64,000 nucleotides of DNA, taken from NCBI RefSeq assembly GCF_950295315.1, contig NC_080170.1, positions 98,517,971-98,581,970 of the forward strand. Reading direction: 5' to 3'. This document shows positions 31,835 to 41,493 of this stretch, in pieces (positions within the stretch are counted from its first letter, which is position 1; the number at the start of each line of letters is the position of its first letter). A program made the position numbers and the translations under genes. This DNA is from Erinaceus europaeus (taxonomy: Eukaryota; Chordata; Mammalia; Eulipotyphla; Erinaceidae). Under the pieces are notes generated by a model. That model ran no database searches. It saw only the letters and a list, made by a program, of their open reading frames with translations, and was not told where the DNA came from.

Positions 31835-32740
31835 TGACAGGGACTTGGAAGTCATACAATCTCCTATGCTAAATGTGAAAATATATGGGCTCTGGGTCAG
31901 ATCAATGGGATAAACACTTAATTGTATTTATATACTTTCTTCAAGTTTGGAAGCTACTCTGCTCTAATCCAGATTTCTAGGCTTTTTCTTATCCTTCCTC
32001 TTCTTCTTCTTCTTTTTTTTTGCTTCTAGGGTTGTCATTAGGACTTGGTGTTGGCACTATGACACTATGATTCTACTTCTCCTGGTGCTGGTGGCCATTT
32101 TATTTTATTATTTTATTGGATAGACCATAGCGAAGTTGAGAGAAGAGGGGGAGATAGAGACACAGAGAGAAATATAGATACCTGCAGACCTTCTTCACCA
32201 CTGAGAAGCTTCCCAGCTGCAGGTGGAGAGCAGGGGCTTGAACCCAGATCCTTGCATGGGTCCTTACTGGGTGTGCCATTACCCAACTCCCTCTAAGCCT
32301 TTTCTCAGTTTTGAAAACATCTTCCCTGACAATATTTTACTCCACCTGTATACTAGCTATCAAACTCAAGCAAAAATTATTGAAGTCAGGGGCCCCTTGG
32401 ATTATACCTAAAATAGACTTCCTAGCTTCTTTCCATCATAAGGTCCTTATTCTCATCTGCTCTATTCCTACTTTTTGGTTCCGTTTATTAAATATTTTGT
32501 CCTGCTTTATATAGTATTGCCTATCATCTGACAAGTTACAGATGCTACCATGATGCCAGCCTGACTTCCCTGGGAAGGCAACCTCACCATTGTGTCCTAG
32601 AACCTCACCTCTCCAGATCCCTACCTCACTGGGGACAGATAGAACCAGGCTGGGAGTATGGATTCAACTGTCAATGCCCATGTCTAGCAGAGAAAAAATT
32701 ATAGAAGTCAGAACTCCCATCTTCTTCACCTAGTATTAGC
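31835..32740 (+). mobile_element. Old L1 3' UTR (plus), split by a SINE at 31990-32290
   Basis: GACAGGGACTTGGAAGTCAT near 31837, GGATAAACACTTAATTGTAT near 31908 and, after the SINE, TGAAGTCAGGGGCCCCTTGG and CCATGTCTAGCAGAGAAA are the old 3' UTR in sense. It stops near 32740, before the usual last 150 bp. Confidence 0.75.
31990..32290 (-). mobile_element. SINE type A, long form (minus), in the old L1 3' UTR
   Basis: GCTTCTAGGGTTGTCATTAG and GGTGTTGGCACTATGACACT are the long-form module; then TTATTGGATAGACCATAGCG, CCTGCAGACCTTCTTCACCA and head end GGTGTGCCATTACCCAACTC. Flanks TCTAGGCTTTTT and TCTAAGCCTTTT act as an imperfect TSD. Confidence 0.8.
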
Positions 32741-33382
32741 TCTTTTTCCTCTTGTATACCATATGAATATAGATTATCCTAATCAGTATAGTTGTCAAAC
32801 TGGACAGCATGCAATATTGTAGATAGTCCTTTCCCTTTTGCAGACAATTTCGTTCTATGACACTTCATACTTTTTTTGCAAGTTCCTTTTTATCTTTTAT
32901 TAAATTTCACATAGTTCCTTTGACTCAAATTTCTTCTGCAATAGCACTACTTATATAACCTGCCAACTGGTTCACATGTAATTTGGTGGTGACAAAATCC
33001 ATCCTTCTATATTCTTATGTTATATGATTTATGCTGTGCTTTGTGACACTCTTCATATTGAGCTGTTAACTATTTTGAATCTCTTTAAAATAAACTAATA
33101 TCTTTTTTAAAGATTTGTTTATTAACAAGAGAAAGATAATGAGAGAAATTCAGTCAGAACATCTCTGGCATATACAACCTGGGATAGAAGGCTAATACAT
33201 TTTATAACTTTATGACTAACGTCAGTATATAGCACACCATTCATAGTGACTATGCACGTGTACATTTTAAGGTATTTAACATTGCATAGTTGCTTTATCC
33301 ATATTTGCATATTTGCTTTATACAAATATTTCTCTTCCCTCTCTGCCCTTATTTCTGCCTCTAATATATATATACATGGCCA
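32741..33382. other. Unassigned stretch
   Basis: No recognised gene or repeat. A 67-aa minus-strand frame at 33325-33122 has no recognisable motif. Confidence 0.35.
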
Positions 33383-33485
33383 CAGGAAGTGGTGGAGTCA
33401 TCATGCAGGAATCCAGCCCCAGCAATAAATCTGACGGGAAGACAATAATAATAATAGAAACAACAACAACAATAATAATACATTT
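33383..33485 (+). mobile_element. SINE long-form 3' module (plus) with AAC/AAT tail
   Basis: GTGGAGTCATCATGCAGGAA and CCAGCCCCAGCAATAAAT correspond to the 3' module of long-form type A copies, followed by AATAATAATAG and ACAACAACAAC. The head is missing. Confidence 0.55.
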
Positions 33486-34412
33486 CCAATAGTTAAAAGA
33501 GAGAAAATATACACTTTGAAGGTTTCCTTTCTCCCCTTAAAGTCCTGTCTGTGTTTATTTTCACTTTCTTCCTGCGTCTACCTAGAGAGAGAGAGAGAAA
33601 GCTTACAAAAAAGCTTACAAAATTCACATTTTTCTTATAAATTTGTACGTTCTTGACAAAAATATAAAGCTGAGTAAAATATCAACCTAGTCTAGTTATT
33701 GACCATTTTAACTACTGGTGGGAAAATGCTTTTTTCACCATATTTGACTAACTCCAATAAGTTTCTTTATTAAATAAAGAAACACTATGACACCCATAAT
33801 AATCCTTTGTTCAAAATGTGTTGGAAAAAAATTCAAAGGTTTCCAGAATAACATGAAAGACAACTTTGGAATTGGTGATGAGAAAAATGTAAATGATTAA
33901 AACAAACAATTAAATAAGAATAGTAAAAATTACTGAGTCAGGGTCTTTGTAGTGTTTAAGTCTGAATAGATTATTCAGGTCACAAGACCTATTGTTTACC
34001 CTGTACTTCAGTCATGTCAATAGAAATCATTAGAATTACTAATAGATTTGCACAATCTCAGAAGCTATAATATTTTGGGTGACTTCATTGGCCTATAAAC
34101 ATCAAAAACTGAGATATAGGGATTTACAAATTATGAATGAGTTCAATTAAATTCTACATGTGGTAATTTCTTAAAAGTCAGCTTCATTATGGAATCTGGA
34201 AGTTAAAGCCGGGACACTAAAAGCAGAAGCTACTTGATATGCATAGAACGTGTCAGACTATGAATAGCTCTTTTATGCTTAGTTTTGAAGTAGCTGCTTT
34301 GAGGAAGCAGTGATGTGTAGCGAGTTATACTTTATGAGAAAAATGCAAAGAACTACATCTTCATACAAGAAACGGGATGAACTTGAGGACCACAAGACCT
34401 CTGCCCTACTTA
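33486..34412. other. Unassigned stretch
   Basis: AT-rich; a short GAGA run near 33583. Nothing assigned. Confidence 0.35.
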
Positions 34413-34446
34413 TTCTGAAAAATAAATAAATAAATAAATAAATAAA
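34413..34446. repeat. (AAAT)n microsatellite
   Basis: About eight AAAT/AATA units, typical of a SINE tail that has lost its body. Confidence 0.85.
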
Positions 34447-34556
34447 ATGCCTCCTTTTTAACAAAAAGTCTTTACACACTTTTTTCTTGAAACCCAATTC
34501 CTGTTTTTCAAGAAGTTTAACAAGATAAAAATGTTAAATTAAAATAAAAATTTTTG

Positions 34557-34719
34557 TGCGATAGAGACTTGCACAAATCTGCCTCCCTCTAAATAAAATA
34601 TTTTTAATATTTTTATTAAAATATTTTTAAATATTTTTTTAAATATAAAATATTTATTTAAATAAATATTACCTGAAGCAAAGAGATAGGGAGGCAGATT
34701 TGTGCAAGTCTCTATTGCA
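34557..34719. repeat. Foldback: 32-bp inverted repeat around a ~98-bp AT-rich spacer
   Basis: The left arm (34557-34588, TGCGATAGAGACTTGCACAA...) and right arm (34688-34719, ...TTGTGCAAGTCTCTATTGCA) are reverse complements with a single mismatch. The spacer is almost pure A/T. No TSD or known transposon end was recognised. The RNA would form a long hairpin. Confidence 0.9.
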
Positions 34720-35104
34720 CTCTAGACTACAACAAAATATTTTTCTCTTTAAAAATCTGATGTGAAAATATTTGTCATTATGTAGCATTGGTCAATGGAC
34801 CCATGTTTGGCTTCCAAAGATGTAATTTAACTTTAGTCTTCTAATAGCTTTTACTTTGAAGGTATATATTACTCATACTATGTGCAAAAACATGGACAGT
34901 GCTATTAGAAAACATTGATTCACTGGACTATGTAATTCTGATATTTTTACATTTTACTAAAAAAAAACATAATAACATTGCATCTATTAATATCATCACT
35001 GGTAAGATTTTTAAAGTTTGCTAAATTAGGAAGCTGATAAAGTCACACTAACAGGCATTTTATATTTAAATGTAAATACTGTAAATCTTGAAAAAATGAT
35101 ATGG
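34720..35104. other. Unassigned stretch
   Basis: No recognised element. Confidence 0.35.
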
Positions 35105-35148
35105 CATTTTTTAAAAAAATATTTATTTATTCCCTTTTGTTGCCCTGT
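35105..35148 (-). mobile_element. SINE type A tail fragment (minus)
   Basis: TTTATTCCCTTTTGTTGCCC is the inverted 3' end of a type A SINE; the body is missing after 35148. Confidence 0.6.
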
Positions 35149-35289
35149 CAAATATCACGTTCACCGCTGTAAGACATCAGTGTTAGTGATAAGGCGGAAA
35201 AGCAGTTAGCTGTTCTTATAAAAATAATTTTGACCTTCAATATCCACAAAACAGAAGTTGTAAGAAATATATATTTTATCGGGTTTATT

Positions 35290-35645
35290 GTTTGTTTGTT
35301 TAACTCCAGGTTATTACTAGGGCTTGGTGCCTGCACTATGAATCCACTGCTTCTCCTGGAGGCCCCCCCCTTTTTGTTGCTCTTGATTATCAATATTGTT
35401 ATTGTTATTATTGTTGTTGTTACTATTGTTGTTATTGCCATCATTGTTGTTGAATAGGACAGAGAGAAATCAAGAGAAGAGGGTAAGACAAAAAACAGAA
35501 GAGAAAGATAGACATCTGCAGACCTGTTTCACCGCATGTGAACTGACTCCCCTGCAGGTAAGGGAGTGGGGGGGGCCTGAACCTTGGTCCTTGAGCTTTG
35601 TGCCATGTGCACTTAAACCTGCTGCACTATAGCGTGGCCCCCTCA
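35290..35645 (-). mobile_element. SINE type A, long form (minus)
   Basis: GGGCTTGGTGCCTGCACTAT and CCACTGCTTCTCCTGGAGG (3' module), a GTT/ATT-rich tail segment, GAATAGGACAGAGAGAAATC, CTGCAGACCTGTTTCACCGC and head end GCTGCACTATAGCGTGGCC. Confidence 0.85.
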
Positions 35646-35649
35646 TTAT

Positions 35650-35950
35650 TTATTTTTGTTGCCACCAGCATTATCTCTGGAGGAGGGTTCCAGTACTACC
35701 AACCCACCTATCCCAAGGGCCATTCTTTCCTTTTTTTTTTTTCTTCTTCTGTTTTATTAGGGCAGAGAGAAATTGAGATAGGAAGGGAAGATAGCAAGTG
35801 AGAGAGATAGAGAGACACCTGCGGATTGCTTCACCATTTGTGAATCGCCCCTCCCACCCCTGCCCTGCTGATGGAGAGCAGGCATCCAACCCAGGTCTTT
35901 GTGCATGCCAATATGTACATTTAACCAAGTGTGCCACCGCCTGATCCCCA
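35650..35950 (-). mobile_element. Second long-form SINE (minus), adjacent
   Basis: TTTTTGTTGCCACCAGCATT and CTGGAGGAGGGTTCCAGTA (3' module), then TTATTAGGGCAGAGAGAAAT, CACCTGCGGATTGCTTCACC and head end CCAAGTGTGCCACCGCCTGA. The head resembles type B while the 3' module resembles type A. Confidence 0.75.
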
Positions 35951-36854
35951 AGAAATACTTTGTTTCTGGTGCAGCCTGGAATAAAGCAAGAAACAATTTT
36001 CCTTGATATTTATCTGCACATACATAAAACATGTTTCTTATATCCATTCCATTGATATTTTGTAATTGCAATGAGGATAATTTCCTGTAATTTCTATTTT
36101 AGACAAATTAAATCAAATGTTTATTATATAGGGAATTTGAGATGAAGAACTTTAGTCTTTTTATTACTAAATATTTGGCATTTCTAGGGTACAAGAGAAC
36201 AGCCAGCCGTAAAGAAATAAAAGACAGGAAGAAACTTGAATACTATAAGTGATATCCAACAATAATGCAATTTATTGTACTCACAAAAGGCTTAACTGCT
36301 AAATCACACGTTCTTATAGCTTTGAATGATGATTTTTCAAGCATAAACACATAGTTGTACAGGAAATAAAGAGTAATGTACTTCATTATGAGAATGTGAA
36401 TATGGTTCAAATGTTTAGAACCTTGCTCCACTTCCCTCAATTGAAAGTACTTCTAGTAAAAACATATTCTTGTCATTGAAGTGATAATTATGGAACCCAT
36501 ATAAAATGTAGGTGATCCTATGAAATGGAAAGGAATAAAAGACTGAAATTTGCATGCCAGTGATCATTGCAACAGTCTATTTTTATTCCCAGAACAATAT
36601 TAGAAGGACTAATATATAGAATTTCACAGCTAGAGAAAGATCTTGAGGCCTGATTGTCTAAAATGATTGTTAATGCAACTAAGAGTTTCAAAATGCTAAT
36701 ATTAAAGTTAGTAAAATCATCTTTGGGGTCTCTTGGACTATAGAAATAGGCAAAGTAAGAAAAAAAATTGGTGACAGTGAAACTGTTTCCATTCAAAATT
36801 CTGGTAAATAAAAGATAAAAGGGAAGGAAGAATGAAGACAGAGAAAGCTAGCTC
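35951..36854. other. Unassigned stretch
   Basis: No gene or repeat recognised. Minus-strand frames of 65 and 92 aa show no known motif. Confidence 0.35.
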
Positions 36855-37008
36855 ATCCCCTAGGCCCTAGCCTATAGTTTAGTTCTGTAACTTTGTTAGA
36901 TAGTGCACCAATTTGAAATGGAAATAAGTAGTCCTATGTATTAGGTAAGGTCTCACCAGATTGTTGGATTTGTAATGTTGACATCTCCAGCTTGACATCT
37001 CTGGATAA
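36855..37008 (-). mobile_element. L1 3' UTR middle fragment (minus), old
   Basis: TTTAGTTCTGTAACTTTGTT and AAGGTCTCACCAGATTGTTG are the antisense of the region around the predicted 3' UTR intron donor; GACATCTCTGGAT at the end is the exon side. Confidence 0.7.
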
Positions 37009-37194
37009 AAAAACAAAATGAAAAGGCAGTGGCAATATAGCATGGTGTGATGGCACTGGATGCAGTGATTTAGTAGAGTTCAGAAAAGGCAGTACAACAG
37101 GGTAAGAGGTCAAGAGGAGAGGCATCAGTGTTGGTCATCATTTCTCCTTTGGCTAATTCTGCTTCTGTTTCTATCCATCACACCAGGTTCCCCT

Positions 37195-37510
37195 GCATTG
37201 TTTAACACTGTGGTCTATTTACATAATCATTGTTTTGTTTGAGACCCTCTCTGGTTTAATCCACATTGGTTTAATCCCCACTGGTTTACATTCTTTTTCC
37301 ACTCCACCCCCTTATCCTACTTAGTTCCTTTTTCCACCCTACCCCTTCCTTCCTGGAAAGTATAAATGCAGATGAGTAAAGCCAGCAGGATATATTGTGT
37401 TCCCACTCAGCCAAGAGAGTTCCTGGTTCCCCTCCTGCGTTGCTGTGTAGGCAGCAGCCTAGACTGGCTCCAGTAAAGTTCTCTCCAACCCAGAGAGCAC
37501 ATGCCTGGGA
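37195..37510 (+). mobile_element. Possible solo LTR (endogenous retrovirus-like)
   Basis: Tandem-like TGGTTTAATCC elements near 37252-37284, a TATA-like TATAAAT at 37361-37367, a GC-richer stretch after it and AGTAAAG near 37473 are spaced like U3-R-U5 of a solo LTR. I could not fix TG...CA ends or a TSD and see no retroviral coding sequence nearby. It might instead be an unrelated promoter-like segment. Confidence 0.4.
37361..37367 (+). promoter_or_regulatory. TATA-like box in the LTR-like segment
   Basis: TATAAAT preceded by CCTGGAAAG and followed by GCAGATGAG. It is a candidate only, its interest depending on whether the LTR reading is right. Confidence 0.35.
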
Positions 37511-37604
37511 AGAAACACCCTCAGGCTAGCCTGGCAATCAAGAAATACAAGCAAAGTCAGAGGTTCCAAGAGAGAGAAATACAGATATTTAAAGAGAATG
37601 AGGG

Positions 37605-37786
37605 TTTGGGAAGATTGCATTAATAGTTATGCAAAAGACTTTCAGGCCTGATGCTCTGAGATCTCAGATTCAATCCCTATCACCACTATAAACCAGAGCT
37701 GAGCAGTGTTCTGGTCTCTCTCTCTCTGTCTCTCTCTGTCTCTCTACCTCTCTCTGTCTCTGTCTCTCTCATTAAAAAATAAAATA
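37605..37786 (+). mobile_element. SINE type C (plus) with CT microsatellite
   Basis: GCATTAATAGTTATGCAAAA, CTTTCAGGCCTGATGCTCTG, a B-box-like CAGATTCAATCCC near 37669 and GAGCTGAGCAGTGTTCTGGT, then a TCTC/TGTC run at about 37718-37770. Confidence 0.8.
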
Positions 37787-38135
37787 GGGGATTGGGCGGT
37801 AGTGCAGTGAATTAAGCCTACATGGTGCGAAGTACAAGGACCAGCATAAGGATCCCAGTTGGGGCCCTGGCTCCCCACCTGCTGGAGAGTTGATTCACAA
37901 GTGGGGAAGCAGGTCTGCAGGAGTATACCTTTCTCTCCCTGTCCCTGTCTTACCCTCCTCACTGCATTTCTCTCTGTCCTATACAGCAACAACAATATCA
38001 ATAACAACAACAATGATAACACAAAAAGGGGAGGAAAAAAGCCTCCAAGAGCAGTTGATTCATGGAGCAGGCACCGAGCCCCAACAGTAATCCTGGAGGC
38101 AAAAAAAAAGAATAAAATAAAATAATAAAATTAAG
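37787..38135 (+). mobile_element. SINE type A, long form (plus)
   Basis: Head GGGGATTGGGCGGTAGTGCA, core CTGCAGGAGTATACC, CCTATACAGCAACAACAATA, then the 3' module CAGTTGATTCATGGAGCAGG and ATCCTGGAGGCAAAAA. Placed tail-to-head with the type C copy. Confidence 0.88.
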
Positions 38136-38280
38136 TTAATTTAAATTAAAAATAGAAAGAATGGGGAAGGTTTCTTGCAGGCTTAGAGTTTAAGAAAGCA
38201 ATACATAATTATTATTATTTTTATATTTTTTGTTTTTATTTATTCTTATTTGTTTTAATTTTTATTATTATTTATGTATA
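38136..38280. other. AT-rich spacer
   Basis: ATT/TTTA-rich; nothing assigned. Confidence 0.4.
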
Positions 38281-38605
38281 AAAAGAAGACATTGACCAAA
38301 CCATAGTATAAGGGGGGTACAACTCCACACAATTCCCAACACCAGCTCTCCGTATTCCATCCCCCCTTCCACCATAACTTTCCTATTCTTTATCCCTCTG
38401 GGAGTATGGACCCAAGGTCATTGTGGGATGCAGAAGGTGGAAAGGTCTGGCTTCTGTAATTGCTTCCCAGCTCAACCTGGACATTGACTGGTTGATCCAT
38501 ACTCCCAGCCTGCCTCTCTCTTTCCCTAGTAGGGTGGGGCTCTGAGGAAGGGGAGCTCCAGGACACATTGATAGGGTCGTCTGTCCAGGGAAGTCTGGTC
38601 AGCAT
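38281..38605 (-). mobile_element. L1 3' UTR terminal fragment (minus)
   Basis: AAGGGGGGTACAACTCCACA, TATCCCTCTGGGAGTATGGA, and CCAGGACACATTGATAGGG are the antisense of the last ~320 bp of the 3' UTR. It has a private extra base (AAGACC instead of AGACC-type spacing near 38440). Bases 38424-38578 are copied exactly, inverted, at 39709-39863. Confidence 0.85.
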
Positions 38606-38944
38606 CATGCTATTATTATCATTATAACTAAGTTACTTGGAAGCTTGATTTACTCTAAAAATCACATGGTTAGGATTTACTGTACCATACTTGAGCTCAC
38701 CATGATTTATGTCATTTAATGCTATCTATTAATAACTATATCTTACATACTAACAGGACAGGATGAGATGGTTCTGGTCTGTTTGGTCTAAGGTTGTAAC
38801 TTAGTAATTGAAGGGGGGGGGAGTTAGTTTTAGAAATGCTTTAACAATTTAAGCCCAGTGTCAGAATTCAATCAAATCTGAAATACTAAGTGTTTAGACT
38901 AGAGGTGTACTTTATAAAACATAATTATAGAAAAGCTATTATAC
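38606..38944. other. Unassigned stretch
   Basis: No recognised element; a G9 run near 38813. Confidence 0.4.
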
Positions 38945-38958
38945 AGTCCTTTGAATTT

Positions 38959-40432
38959 CTAGGAATTGTTCCATTTCTTCCAGATTCTCTGGCTTGGTGG
39001 CGTATAGTTCTTTATAGAAGTTTCGCAGGATTCTCTAGATTTCTGTGGTGTCAGTTGTGATATCTCCTCCATCGTTTATAATTCTATTAATTTGAGTCTT
39101 TTCTCTTTTTTGTTTGGTGAGTCTGGCAAGGGGTTTGTCAATTTTGTTTAATCTTTCAAAGAACCAACATTTGGCTTCATTGATCTTTTGTATGGTTCTT
39201 TTATTTTCGATGTTGTTTATTTCTGCTCTAGCTTTAGTGATTTCTGTCCTTCTGGTTGGTTTAGGGTTCCTTTGTTCCTCTTCCTCTAAGTCCTTGAGGT
39301 GTGCAGTAAGGTCATTCATTTGAGCTTCTTCTTGGTGTTTGATATGTGATTGAATGGCTATAAGTTTCCCTCTCAGTACTGATTTAGCTCTGTCCCAAAT
39401 ATTTTGATAAGTTGTGTCTTCATTTTCATTTGTTTCCAGGAACATTTGAATTTCCTGTTGAGTGAATCTCTGACCCAGTGGTTCTTAAGGAGTATGTTGT
39501 TTAGTTTCCAAATTCTGTGACTTTTAATAATTGTCTGTTTGTTGCTAAATGTTAGTTTTACTCCACTGTGGTCTGAGAAGATACTTGGGATTATTTCAAT
39601 GCTCTTGAATTTATTGATGCTGTCTTTGTGGCCTAACATGTGGTCTATCCTTGAGTATGTGTTATGTGGATTTGAAAAGAAGGTGATTTAGTAGAGTTGG
39701 TCTCTTTTGACCCTATCAATGTGTCCTGGAGCTCCCCTTCCTCAGAGCCCCACCCTACTAGGGAAAGAGAGAGGCAGGCTGGGAGTATGGATCAACCAGT
39801 CAATGTCCAGGTTGAGCTGGGAAGCAATTACAGAAGCCAGACCTTTCCACCTTCTGCATCCCATATTCCAGTTTCTTGGGGTGAAGGTCTCTGAAAATGT
39901 CCAAGAGGTCTAGTCTGTCAGTCTCTTCATTCAATTCTCTTGTATCTTTGTTGGTTCTCTGCTTTGTTGATCTGTCTAAGTGTGAGAGTGGGGTACTGGA
40001 GTCTCCCACTATTATTGTATTACTATTGATGTATTTTTGAAATTCTTTCAGTAAGTGCTTGACGTATTTAGATGGTCCCTCATTGGGTGCACAGATGTTA
40101 ATGATTGTTAAGTCTTCTTGTCTGATTGATCCTCTAATCATTATGTAATGTCCTTGCCTATCTTTTATTACTTTATTTAATTTAAAATCTATCATGTCTG
40201 AGATGAGAATGGCTGTTCCTGCCCTTTTTTGTGGTCCGTTAGCCTGTATGATAGTTTTCCATCCTTTCACTTTAAGTCTGTGTTTATCTTGTTGTGACAG
40301 ATGGGATTCTTGCAAGCAGCATATGGTTGGATTATGTTTTCTGATCCATCCCCCAACTCTGTGCCTTTTGATGGGTGAATTGAAGCCATTGACATTTACT
40401 GATATTATGAATTTAATGTACTGTAGTGCCAT
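38959..40432 (-). pseudogene. L1 ORF2, 5' half (endonuclease domain onward), broken
   Basis: The ORF starts at 40432 and shows the APE-type endonuclease beginning: VNVNGFNSPIKRHR near residue 13 and QESHL around residue 41, with the expected catalytic Glu. The frame is interrupted at 39863 by a 178-bp insertion, exactly after the motif LHPKKLEY. After it the endonuclease resumes with YSRIDHMLGHKDS and IFSDHSGVKLTF (catalytic SDH box). A further block at 39445-39035 leads toward the RT. The product is missing the RT and is nonfunctional. Confidence 0.88.
39686..39863 (+). other. Templated insertion: 155-bp inverted copy plus 23-bp filler
   Basis: Bases 39709-39863 are identical over all 155 positions to the reverse complement of 38424-38578, including that copy's private features. 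Bases 39686-39708 are a filler starting ATTTAGTAGAGTT. The original L1 sequence AAGGTG|TATTCC is split with no loss. The filler plus the preceding GTG matches 16 bp at 37065-37080. Confidence 0.85.
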
Positions 40433-40496
40433 TGTTCAAAAAAATTTTTTTTTTGTTTGCTCTGATATATTGCCAGTATTATAGTGATGTTCTTGT

Positions 40497-41493
40497 TTAT
40501 AAGAGGTCTTTTAGAACCTCTTTCAGGGCCGGCTTGGTGATGGTTGCCTCCTTTAACTGTTGTTTGTCTAAGAAGGTTTTGATCCCTCCATCTAGTTTGA
40601 ATGAAAGTCTAGCAGGATATATTATCCTTGGTTGAAACCCTTTTTCATTCATGGCTCGATAGATATCTTGCCATTCTCTTCTGGCTTTTAGAGTTTGAGT
40701 GGAGAAATCTGCAGATAATCTTGAAACCCTTTTTCATTCAGGGCTCGATAGATATCTTGCCATTCTCTTCTGGCTTTTAGAGTTTGAGTGGAGAAATCTG
40801 CAGATAATCTTATGGGTTTTCCCTTGTATGTGACTCTTTGTTTCTCTCTTGCAGCCTTTAGGATCCTTTCTTTATCCTTCTCATTGTGACTATGATGTGT
40901 CTTGGTGTCTTCAGGTCTGGGTTGATTCTGTTTGGTACTCTCTGGGCCTCTTGAATCTTACTTTCCTTTCTGTTATTCAGGTCTGGGAAGTTTTCTTCTA
41001 TTATTTCCTCTAGAATGTTTGCTTCCCCTTCCTCTCTTTCTTCCTCTGGCTGGCCAATTATGTGAATGTTACTTCTTTTGAGATCATCCCATACTTCTCT
41101 GTTGTTTTTTCCAGTGTCTCTCAATCTCTTTTTAAGCTCTTTCACCTCTTTCTTAGTTTTCTCTAACTTATCCTCTGTCTGACTAATTCTGTTTTCTGCT
41201 TCTGTTAATCTGCTTTCCCTTGCCTCAGCTTCTTTCTTCATTACAGCTATTTCAGCTTTCAGTTCTCTAATTGCCTCAAGATAATCAGTATTTTCCTTGG
41301 GGCTCTCAACTGTTGTTTCCCTAATACTGCCATTCCTTTCCTCCAATGTTGTTTTCATCTCTGTGATTAATAAGTTTACTATTGCTTGCATACTTTTCTT
41401 ATCTATGGTTACTTCTAGCTGATTTGTAGTTTCTTCTGGGCTCTTGTCTTCATTCATTGGAGTAGCAGTTTTATTTGTTTTTGATCTACCCAT
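40497..41493 (-). pseudogene. L1 ORF1 (RNA-binding coiled-coil protein), frameshifted
   Basis: ORF1p is a trimeric RNA-binding protein needed for L1 movement. The first 211 codons (41493-40858) begin MGRSKTNKTATPMNEDKSPE, then a heptad-rich coiled coil about residues 70-125 (EAENRISQTEDKLEKTKKEV) and the start of the RNA-binding fold (RSNIHIIGQPEEE). A frameshift near 40880 ends this frame. The C-terminal part (LKAAREKQRVTYKGKPIRLS and KPALKEVLKDLL, stop at 40497-40499) follows in another frame, split by an 89-bp tandem duplication. Confidence 0.88.
40634..40811. repeat. 89-bp tandem duplication inside L1 ORF1
   Basis: Unit 1 is 40634-40722 and unit 2 is 40723-40811; each starts GAAACCCTTTTTCATTCA and ends CAGATAATCTT. 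I see one mismatch between the units. As 89 is not a multiple of three, it shifts the ORF1 frame. Confidence 0.92.

Noticed and set aside
39800..40432. 210-codon frame read as an intact gene
   Set aside because: It is the truncated endonuclease part of L1 ORF2 running into the templated insertion; the last ~20 codons come from the insertion.
40858..41493. 211-codon coiled-coil frame read as a host gene
   Set aside because: It is the N-terminal part of L1 ORF1, with L1 5' UTR before it and the rest of ORF1 in a shifted frame after it.
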